From the NCBI GenBank assembly GCA_012656075.1, contig JAAKBF010000218.1, positions 62,001-126,000 of the forward strand: 64,000 bases of DNA. The letters are read 5' to 3'. Positions 56,265 through 64,000 of the stretch are shown here, piece by piece; position 1 is the stretch's first letter; each line of letters begins with the position of its first letter. The position numbers and the translations under genes were made by a program. Source of the DNA: Phytophthora hibernalis. Its lineage: Eukaryota > Oomycota > Peronosporomycetes > Peronosporales > Peronosporaceae. Under the pieces are notes generated by a model. The model was not told the origin of the DNA. It did not search any database and saw nothing but the letters and a program-made list of their open reading frames with translations.

Positions 56265-59200
56265 TCATACCTCCAGAAAATAAATATCTACGGCGGAGCG
56301 ATCTCCGTACGACAAGCGAACCTGCGTTTGAGACCGTGGAATCATCACCAGTTCAGCAGGAACGAAGGACTTGTCATCGCCACCGTAAGACTTCTCGGCG
56401 TAATAGCCCTTCTCCTCACCAGGAAGCTTGAACTTATAGCCCAGCTTCATTCCCTTCCCACCCATCTTGCCTCGACCTACAGCCTTGGGGCCTCCATTTG
56501 CTGCACTGTCTTTAGCATTTGGCGGCGGGTCTTGGCGGTAGTATTTAGCACAAAGTAGCTGGGATTCGACGACGCTAGCCAAGATACCCATCGGGACGCA
56601 TGTGCGTTCCAACGCCTCTACAAATTGTGCCGGGTCGCTGTGTCCATTAAGCGCTGACTGGATGAAGTGCATCAGGGGATGTTCAGCTTTGTGGCTGTAG
56701 TTGACCACGAAACCCATTTTCTGCTTGAACTGCACTGTTACACGGTAAGTCGTCATGCCGTCCGGCGACGATCCAGCAGCAATGCAATGCCTTGGATTGG
56801 GTGCCTGACAGGCTAGCACAATCGCAAATGGATCGGCACTTTCCACGTAGAAATGGCCGTCGCTTTTGATGTCGTTAGTGTAGCGTCCTACTGAGGTGAG
56901 CATCTTCTCCAACTTCACAGCGAGCTCACAGAGTGGCCTCACAACGCAGATGAGCTCAACCATGAACATTTCCAGAGGGTTTTCACTGAATAGATCGCTT
57001 GTAACCAACGTGGTAGGGTACTTGAAAATCAGTTGGCCTCGTGCGTTGACGTAATGAGAGCGTTCTGATAACAAGTGCTGTTTTGGGTCCTTCGGGAGAA
57101 TGAACTTGAACGGCAACGAAGCTAACTGAAGGCAGAGCTCGAACCCTCCACCATGCTTTAGGTGACCTTGAATGGCAACGACCTTCAGTGGGTCCGTGTT
57201 AACTTTTTCAGGAAAAGACAATGTCACCACTTGACCGCCGGTGCCTTCTCCGTTTGATGTACCTGCTTCGCCTGAGTAACGAATTCTTGATTTGCGCCGC
57301 CGAGCAAAGTTTACAAAGTGCTGCAATTGAATCCTCTCACTACACAAGGTAATCGCGTGCAACAATACCGACGTAATGTGCGGAACAAAATTGCGAGAGA
57401 CTGCGTGGTGCTCAGCATCATCCAACCAATACCCGGTGCTTTCCTGTACTCGCCCACCGTCAAGCAGCGCCTTCTTCATTGACCGAACATTATTTCCAAC
57501 CAAGGAGCTGCCATTCGCTCCGTATGGACGCTTCCGGTTGCCACGAAGACCATTAGCAATAATTTCGTTGTGGCGGGTGACGGACGGATGCAAATCGTCC
57601 TTCTTAAATGCGCCGAAGCGTTGGATAAATTGCACACCTGATGGCTGACCAGGCAATCCTGCACTTGTCTGGAGCAACGAAAAGCAAGGTAATCGCACGT
57701 ATTCCTCCACCTCTGCAGCTTCATGCACGTTTCCGTTCACGCCATCCACCTCGCCATACTTGTCAATCTCAATAACCAGGTAGCACGTAGACTCCTTAGA
57801 GGACGTTAATTGGAAATACAGCGCTGTTTGCGATATCGATAAATCTTCGGTTTGCCCACCATGCTGTTGTCGAAAAGCAAGATACCGCTCCCAGTTCAAA
57901 TTCACACTGCGCAAGACTTCAATGCCCTTGAAAGATGAGCCAATTTGCGCTACCTCGTCAGCCACGATCTCGCACAAAACTTTCCGAACGCTAGCGTGGA
58001 TGAATTCATTCGACTGTTCGCCTTTCCCATTGCCGGAAACCAGCGCAAAATCGTTAGGGAACGACATGTCAATGTTGCCTCAAGCTCAACTTTGCACTGC
58101 GTGTTCAATATCCGTTCCAGCTGCTTCACCGTGGCGTAAAGCGCGGGATGTTTCGCCGCAGCGACTGAGCTCACAATAAACTGACCCTCGCGGATATCAA
58201 ACGTTACCTCCAGAAACTGCTGCAGCCCGCCAATATCCGCGCGCGCGATCCGCAGACTCGTGTCCGAGCAGATCATAGAGACATCTTCCCCAGATACCAA
58301 TTGCGTAGAAGCCTTATCGTCCGGAGAATCCACCACAAGCAACCTGCCCACGGAGAAAAGAGCGGCCGACACGTGGGCACGCATTGCAGCGATCAGCAGA
58401 TTCTCAGCACTCAGCAAGAACATGTTGGACGGCACCTCAAGTGCACTCAGCAACGATACATACCCCGGGAGGTTCGGTGGAAGCGACGGACTAAGACTCA
58501 CAGAGAGCAGCTTCTTCTGGTTGGGATCGAAGCCTAGTCGAACACACAAGCTCGACTCGGGGTACGGTAGCGAGGATCCCTTCTGTGAATTCGCAACTCG
58601 ATCGCTTAGCTGTTGAAGCAACCGCTGCTGTTCAGTCAGCGGCTGCGCCTCCTTCCGCGTGCAAGCCTTGGGCCAGTAGCAAATGTCGAGCACATATTGG
58701 TCGCGATGGTGCTTAATCATGATGCGATTCTTCCAGCGCCCTTCCATCAGCAATTTCCCCTGCGACGCCAGAATTTGCAGCGCCAGCGACGAGCAGAACT
58801 CTCGCATCACATTAAATGCGTCCACAAATGGTTTTTCCGACTTGTTCATGGCACGCTGCACGAGGTTCTTCAAGTGGTTGTAGTGTGCTGCGTTAGGTGC
58901 ATTCGTACGAATAATGCGCAGCATGCTCGTGGACGCCGCCTGCGCGTGATCTTCAAAAGCCTGTGGGTCCGTGAGCACCGTGTTGACGCTGATCACTCTC
59001 CACTTGGCGTCATTCTCCTTGCCCTGAATCGTCAGCACGATCTCGAACTCTCCCTCCGCCTGACACGTGACGAAGCCTCCTTCCAGCTTAATGTTGGACA
59101 GCTGTTCGGGGATCTCGGCCTCAATGAGTCGGAAGTGGATGATATCCGCCACCTCCGTCGCCGCCTGCTCCGTGTCCACCTCTGGCAGTTCGCGCGGGAA

Positions 59201-59617
59201 CATGGCGTTCTTGATGATCGTGGGCAGCCGCAGATAGCTGCCTCCGTAGAGCACGTCGGCGGCGGTGCTGAGGTCGTACCTCCTCTCCTTGGCGCGGTTG
59301 AGATCCGCGTGCATGAAGAAGAGTCGATCATTGGTCTCGTTCACGTTGTTGCGGTAGCTCTCCGTCTGCTGCAACAGGTTGTCGCACTGCTGCAGCAGCG
59401 GCGACTGCACTGACCACTTGAGCACCGCCAGCAGCTGCGCGAATCGCTTGCGGGAGCTCTGCAGATGCGCCAACAGCGGCTCGCGACGTTCATCCTCGCG
59501 CATCGTGGGCAGCTGGTGCATGAGCGTGCGGAAGTCCTCGTAGCTCCTGTCCACAGCGCGGTGGACGAGCTCGGACGCCTTGACGCTGGTTCGCTCGGGC
59601 GGCGGGAAGTCGCCCAT
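56265..59617 (-). CDS. MED14: Mediator complex subunit 14
   Basis: MED14 (Rgr1) is the backbone linking Mediator head, middle and tail, and so connects activators to RNA polymerase II. A single exon of about 1,117 residues after one base is restored near 58060 (CKVELEA to IDMSFPNDFALVSGN). The N-terminal MED14 domain is clear: ASELVHRAVDRSYEDFRTLM, RFAQLLAVLKWSVQSPLLQQ and ADVLYGGSYLRLPTIIKNAM. The middle contains FCSSLALQILASQGKLLMEG and the conserved RVRLGF-like SLCVRLGFDPNQKKLLSVSL. The C-terminal half is poorly conserved, as usual, and contains a basic Gly/Lys stretch (GRGKMGGKGMKLGYKFKLPG). The ATG at 59617 gives MGDFPPPERTS; no better upstream start is seen. Confidence 0.85.
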
Positions 59618-60165
59618 GTCCTGCTGCTATTTTGCCCCGGGTCCAGTTCCTGACAGCGCGGAAATAGCTCTCGATCGGACGACTTTGGCGCGCGGTTCCG
59701 GCGCTTTTCGCGAGTCTGAGAGTGGGCCTGTGGCAAGCGGCGTCTGATGGGGACACGCGGTGAGAGTCCTGCGGCACTGTGAGGCACGTAAAGTGACCGA
59801 CACGCGCTTCTCTCCCCTCCCTCTGAGGGCTGGGAAGCAACTTCACAAGTGAGCGAGCCGTAGGACGGATCACTTGGACTTTGTATCGGAGCCACACCCC
59901 ACCCAATTTCGCCACCCCTCCAAAGTTCACATTTTGGGTTTGCTACATAAAATAAGTGCGGCAGGATTTACCACGATAAAACCTCGTTGAAAACAACCGA
60001 GGTTTTTCATGATCAGGGCAACGTGTTGGCTGGTCGGCGACACCTTCCTTGAAATGCACGATGGTTGACTAGTTTCTTTCATTTCCAAGTTATCAACGAA
60101 CTTCGTCGAAATGATCAACGAGCAGATTACAACCGACTAGTTCACGACACTGGGTGCAGCACTGC
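59618..60165. other. Intergenic region upstream of MED14 and downstream of eEF1B-gamma
   Basis: 548 bp. It should hold the MED14 promoter and the eEF1B-gamma 3' UTR. No gene or repeat is seen. Confidence 0.4.
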
Positions 60166-61389
60166 TTACTTGAACACCTTGGAGTCGGCGATGGGCTTGC
60201 CCTCCAGCTCGTCCTCGTTGCACCAGTACGCGGTCACGCGAGCCTTCGTCTCGTCGTTCAGCTCCGCCTTCTTCCACGTGTAGTACTCGGCGTCCGGGTT
60301 GGCCTCGATCATGTGCTCAGCCGAGTCGCCACGGAACAGCCAGCAGCCCGTGATGATGATGTCCGAGCCCTCAGCACCGCACACGTCCATCACGCCGAAC
60401 GCGTACTTGCGCATGGCCTCTGAGCGCTGCAGGAAGCCGCCCACGGCGTTGCACGTCATGAACATCTTGGTGTTCTCCTTGTTGTAGTTGTAGTCGCAGA
60501 ACCACAGCGAGTAGCCCTCCGTGTCCAGGTGCTCCCAGAACCACGTCATGGCGTCCGCCAGGTTCCTCGCGTTCGAGTATTGCACCTTCCAGCCGTCCAG
60601 GTTCATCGACGCGGGCTTCTCGCGGTTCAGCACGGCGAGCGGGTGCTCCACCTTCTTGGGCTTGGGGGCCTCCTCTTTGGGGGCGGCCTTCTCCTTCTTC
60701 GGGGTGGCCTTCTTCGCGGCCTTCTTGCCAGACTCGTCGCCCTCGGCGGTCAGAGCCACGTCAATGAGAGGCACGTCGCCAACCACAGCCTGGAACTCGG
60801 GCTGGTTCACCAGCGTCGAGAACCAACGGTTCACGGCCGAGTACGGCTTGCGGAACTCCTTGTCCAGCACGAACTTGAACGGGTACACCAGAGCAGAGGC
60901 AATGAAAATGTCAGCCAGAGTGATCTGCTCGCCCACGAGGTAGGTGCGCAGGTTCAGGTGGTTCTCCAGGGTCTGGAGGGCCTTCTTCACGTCAGCCTTA
61001 GCCTTAGTGAGAGCAGCGGCGTTGAACTTGGACCATCCAATGATGGGGTACAGCCAAGCCTCAAGGGGCACTTCCAATTCATTGGCGGAGAAGTCAATCC
61101 AGGAATCCACCTGACCCGACTCGAAGAAGGTCTTGCCGTACAGGTTGGTGTCCTGACGCAGGCGAGCGATGTACTTGGCGATGGCGCCGCTCTCGAAGAT
61201 GCAGCCCTCGTCGGTCTCTAGAAGGGGAACCTTGCCGGCCGGGGTCTTGGCCTTGAACTCCGCCGACTTGACATCCTTGGCGAAGTCGAACTCCGGGAGC
61301 TCAATCTCCACGCCGTTGAATTCGGCGGCGATGAGCGCTTTGAAGACGCGGTAGTTGGCGGGGTATGTGTAGAGCTTCTGCTCGGCCAT
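60166..61389 (-). CDS. EEF1G: Translation elongation factor 1 subunit gamma (eEF1B-gamma)
   Basis: eEF1B-gamma scaffolds the guanine-exchange complex that recharges eEF1A. The frame is intact at 407 residues. An N-terminal glutathione-transferase fold spans residues 1-215: KVPLLETDEGCIFESGAIAK in the thioredoxin-like half and LVGEQITLADIFIASALVYP in the helical half. A Lys/Ala/Pro linker follows (KKATPKKEKAAPKEEAPKPK). The conserved C-terminal EF1G domain covers the last 160 residues (AMTWFWEHLDTEGYSLWFCD, ITGCWLFRGDSAEHMIEANP, ending DSKVFK). Codon use is strongly G/C-ending, as for highly expressed genes. An alternative start, ATGGTTCTG at 61456-61464 followed by a GTACGT donor, could splice into the codons just after the annotated Met to give a protein starting MVL; see findings. 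Confidence 0.96.
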   Translation of the reverse strand: MAEQKLYTYPANYRVFKALIAAEFNGVEIELPEFDFAKDVKSAEFKAKTPAGKVPLLETDEGCIFESGAIAKYIARLRQDTNLYGKTFFESGQVDSWIDFSANELEVPLEAWLYPIIGWSKFNAAALTKAKADVKKALQTLENHLNLRTYLVGEQITLADIFIASALVYPFKFVLDKEFRKPYSAVNRWFSTLVNQPEFQAVVGDVPLIDVALTAEGDESGKKAAKKATPKKEKAAPKEEAPKPKKVEHPLAVLNREKPASMNLDGWKVQYSNARNLADAMTWFWEHLDTEGYSLWFCDYNYNKENTKMFMTCNAVGGFLQRSEAMRKYAFGVMDVCGAEGSDIIITGCWLFRGDSAEHMIEANPDAEYYTWKKAELNDETKARVTAYWCNEDELEGKPIADSKVFK

Positions 61390-61483
61390 TTAGAGAGAGG
61401 AAGTAGGTGAGTTGACCTTCCATGGCATTGAGAGACAAGCAGCTAGACGACGTACCAGAACCATCTTGTCGATCTTGGACTTG

Positions 61484-61495
61484 AAAGAAAGTGGC
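61484..61495 (-). promoter_or_regulatory. Possible oomycete initiator of eEF1B-gamma
   Basis: On the minus strand CCACTTTCTTTC fits the oomycete initiator consensus YCAYTYY, and lies 20-100 bp upstream of both candidate start codons. No transcript evidence is available. Confidence 0.3.
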
Positions 61496-62014
61496 CCCAA
61501 ACGGTTGGCTTTCGCTGGGGTTACACTAAGTACGGTTTTGAAACTTTTAGCAAAGTAATTGCAATAGAATTGCCTTGCGTGGATTAATACTATACTACTT
61601 CTACAACAACTACCGGTACATGTAGTAAAAGTACCCTAAATAGTATATTTTAAAATTTAAATGATTTGAAGTACGAATTTGTAAAGTACTATAAACTCTG
61701 CGTTTTATATCACAATGCCATAGTAATTAGGATATCACATTGCCTACTATTGTCCACATATTTAATCAATTCTAAAATAGTACTATTGAAGTGGGCAACA
61801 GAGCTCAGTACTACTGTATTTTTAATAACATGTATTAATAATATTAATATGGTAATTAATTATATTCTAATACCCCCGGACCGGGTTCAGTCTTTTATAT
61901 GTAGTAGCACGCGAAACTGGTTATATACCGGTATGAATTTTATGATTTAGAAATCCAATAAACAAGGTTGCGCTGAAGAAGCTCAGAAATTTATGATTTT
62001 CTGAGTTTAAAGTA
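61496..62014. other. AT-rich gene-free DNA
   Basis: Marks an abrupt drop in G+C compared with the genes. It contains two TACCGGTA palindromes (61611, 61926) and one TACATGTA (61617). The 94-codon open frame at 61666-61950 is AT-rich, has no domain, and is not supported. Confidence 0.45.
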
Positions 62015-62166
62015 GAGTAATGTGCGTCAATAAGGAACGGGATATTAATTAATTTTCTTTGAAACATTATACATCTGTCAGTGAGGAACACGAGGGTATA
62101 GGCACCGTGCCTTTACCCTCCTTAAATTTATTTATATCAGGTGTTCCTTATTGACGCACATTACTG
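62015..62166. mobile_element. MITE with 24-bp terminal inverted repeats and TA target duplication
   Basis: 152 bp. The left end GAGTAATGTGCGTCAATAAG (62015 onward, 24 bp to 62038) is the reverse complement of the right end at 62143-62166, with only the first base differing. Both sides are flanked by TA (62013-62014 and 62167-62168), as for Tc1/mariner/pogo elements, whose ends typically start CAGT. A central GAGGGTATAGGCAC pairs with GTGCCTTTACCCTC. There is no coding capacity, so it would need a transposase in trans. Confidence 0.82.
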
Positions 62167-62168
62167 TA

Positions 62169-63769
62169 TTGAAGCGTTGCCAGTGTTTGCTTACTTACCC
62201 CGAGAGCCGTCACCTCAGGCGACAAGCCCCGTACAACCACCGGACCAGTTCAAGGCACCGGCGTTGATAACCAGGCTTAGGATTTACCAGACATCTTGCG
62301 ACTGATTAGTTAAATAGACTAGTCTGCCTCTCTCTCAGTGTTTGCTTACAATCACAGCCTAACAAGGGCCACTAAAAGTTATTAAGAGTGTGCAGGTGTA
62401 TGTGGTAGATTTCATACAGAGCGGACTCGACATATATGACCACGTCCTAGGCGCATCCGCAGAATCTGCTAGTGTCATAGGTGATAATCTTAGAAACACT
62501 ACCGGTAGGTACAGGTAGCAAGCATCCCCGCCAAGCCAATCCCGTCGCGTTAAGACTTTTAGGGTGACAGTTTTGCCTTTGAGGCGTACAAGTAGTCATA
62601 ACACTTGACGGTTAGATTTTAGCCTACCAGCGCGTAAATACCAGCATGACTTCACATGTGAAATGTGCTCCATTCGCGCAACATCTAAGAGCGCATACGT
62701 ATCTTACCTAATTTTACATGTACATGCAACATCCTAGTAATTTATCATGTTAAGCGGGTATTGTTTTTCATAAAATTAACTGAACAGTACTGACACAGTT
62801 TTTCCAATTAATTCCCTTTAAATTGATATTTTCATTCCGCATAAATTACCAGGTTATAATACTCTGGAAAATGATGCTTCCACTGGATTAGCTCTGAAAA
62901 TAAATTTCATAGAACATAGGAAATAAATAGTTTTGGTTTGTAAAATCATCAAATGTCGTGGAAATTATTACAGTACCGGTAGTAACAGGTAAAAACGGTA
63001 GAGTAAACGGGTGGATGGGTTTTCCATTTCCCACCCAATACCCTCTGTTCGAGGTGGACGGGTGGGTAACCCGGGGTACATGTAATCCAACCCAAAAATA
63101 TTCAAAACCTTGTATTCAAGATTTCCCATGAGCTCAGAACACTACACTCGGCCACACCTTCAAGTTTACTGCTGGCGCAGCGCATGCACTCGCCGCCATC
63201 TTCACTTCAAAGCGTATTTCCTACAACGACTTGGTTAGCTTCAAAACGGAAGTGCAAATGTGCAGTCCAGGGTTCCGTAAAAACCATTTTTGCTCGGCTA
63301 CGGGATGCAAAATTGTATGTTCAGCCTACGAGAGTGTTGGTCTCGCCTGCACCAGAGTCGGGCTTGGGTTGTAGTCGGAGTGTAAAGTAGCTTACTTGTG
63401 TACGAGGTAAGAAATTTTAAAGTGAGTAAGACGGTCTGTGTTGCATCGGGGAAGGCCCACAGGCAAAAACCCCTTTCAGTTCTCAGTGACTACTCCGGTT
63501 CACCGTAGTGAACAAGGGAGGACCAACCATGGCCCGGATTCATCCTGGAGATCTCCACAGAGCCTTTCCTGGATCTATCCTTCTCCCTCATAGTCACAAC
63601 CACTCACAGTCCGCGCTTCTCTTATTCAAGTGAATCTAGCTGGGATGACACTACCACCAGCTATGTCTCTTACTCCCACTTCATACCACGCTAGATATCA
63701 GTTCATATGCACCTTATACAATGTGCACCAGTACGACCGAGCGTCGACTGATGCCCTAAACCAGAAGTG
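62169..63769. other. AT-rich region leading into Copia-element debris
   Basis: 1.6 kb without a credible gene. A 14-bp direct repeat (CAGTGTTTGCTTAC) occurs at 62181 and 62336. Two TACCGGTA palindromes are at 62500 and 62974. The part above about 63400 is probably LTR or leader of the minus-strand Copia element, with a purine-rich run (GAAGTGGGAGTAAGAGA on the minus strand near 63680) that could be its polypurine tract. LTR borders cannot be fixed with one copy. Confidence 0.35.
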
Positions 63770-64000
63770 TTAAAATTCTTGCATGTCGACGTCGGTGGCA
63801 GCCTCTTCTCCAGCAGCAACCGCAATTGCCGCACAGGCTACCGGTACTTCTTCAACATTCAGACGGCTACGTTGGCGCTCAAACTCTGCAGGGCCCAACG
63901 CCATCGTGAACACATCCGCGAGTTCTCAGCCCTCTGCACGTACACCACATCCAATTCCTTTGCTTGAACATACTCGTTGATGAACCGCGCGTGCTTGGCC
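63770..64000 (-). pseudogene. Ty1/Copia pol, C-terminal RNase H end, cut by the window edge
   Basis: Entering from the right edge on the minus strand: AKHARFINEYVQAKELDVVY then VQRAEN, a net -1 shift near 63915, and ADVFTMALGPAEFERQRSRL before a 30-residue tail and a TAA at 63770-63772. The KH-ffINEyV then A-D-v-F-T-k-A-L pattern is the conserved end of Copia RNase H. The element lies mostly beyond the window. Confidence 0.75.

Noticed and set aside
58613..59413. 266-codon plus-strand open frame
   Set aside because: Antisense shadow of the MED14 N-terminal half; His/Arg/Leu-rich composition typical of shadow frames.
60529..61221. 230-codon plus-strand open frame
   Set aside because: Antisense to eEF1B-gamma, which is conserved and intact.
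61666..61950. 94-codon frame in AT-rich DNA
   Set aside because: Ile/Asn/Tyr-rich translation expected from base composition alone.
1..64000. RXLR or Crinkler effector genes
   Set aside because: The clear signal peptides belong to PDI and the pseudokinase. No short secreted frame with an RXLR-dEER or LFLAK motif was found by eye.
1..64000. tRNA, rRNA and CRISPR features
   Set aside because: No T-loop/anticodon arrangement or regularly spaced repeats were seen; a tRNAscan run would be the decisive test for tRNAs.

Overview
This is nuclear DNA from an oomycete, most likely Phytophthora or a close relative. Genes are densely packed on both strands. Introns are short (60-95 bp) with GTACGT or GTRNGT-like donors. 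Housekeeping proteins are clearly eukaryotic (PRP8, MED14, CNOT10, SGT1, SDHB, eEF1B-gamma). The transposons fit oomycetes: a chromodomain Ty3/Gypsy element, a Crypton remnant with a GCR1_C-like domain, Copia debris and a TA-flanked MITE. The genus is inferred from style, not from a database match.

Layout. 1-1.1 kb: edge of a minus-strand Gypsy-like element (gag). 1.1-2.5 kb: no supportable gene. 2.5-9.8 kb: a Crypton recombinase remnant split by a 6.3 kb Gypsy element with two LTRs and a 5-bp target duplication. 9.8-11.7 kb: a membrane-protein gene and a decayed member of a second membrane family. 11.8-15 kb: an RBR-type E3 ligase with membrane anchors and a BUD23-like rRNA methyltransferase. 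15-19 kb: a small coiled-coil gene, a TCAIM-like DUF4460/DUF4461 gene and SDHB. 19.6-23 kb: a large multi-PDZ protein. 23.9-26 kb: a receptor-like TKL pseudokinase. 26-29.3 kb: WDR55 and an SCP2-domain protein. 29.8-31.6 kb: two tandem membrane paralogues. 32.4-36.8 kb: a TOG/HEAT-repeat protein and a tail-anchored SNARE-like protein. 37-39.5 kb: SGT1 flanked by two copies of a gene fragment. 40-44.4 kb: a G3BP-like NTF2/RRM protein and CNOT10. 44.6-51.8 kb: PRP8. 51.9-55.6 kb: a coiled-coil gene, an N-myristoylation-motif TKL kinase and a protein disulfide isomerase. 56.3-61.5 kb: MED14 and eEF1B-gamma. 61.5-64 kb: AT-rich, gene-free DNA with a MITE and the end of a Copia element.

The genes do not form one pathway; this is an ordinary housekeeping neighbourhood with transposon-rich flanks. 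Themes that recur are gene expression (PRP8, MED14, CNOT10, BUD23, WDR55, G3BP, eEF1B-gamma), protein quality control (SGT1, PDI, RBR ligase) and signalling (TKL kinase and pseudokinase).

Caveat for every gene model: most conserved genes are interrupted by one or more net -1 frameshifts, often next to G or C runs, while the protein on each side stays conserved. I read these as single-base deletions in the assembly, and give each gene as one span with its breaks noted. SDHB, WDR55 splice sites, the SNARE-like gene, eEF1B-gamma and one membrane paralogue read cleanly. I saw no tRNA, rRNA, CRISPR array or convincing RXLR/Crinkler effector gene.
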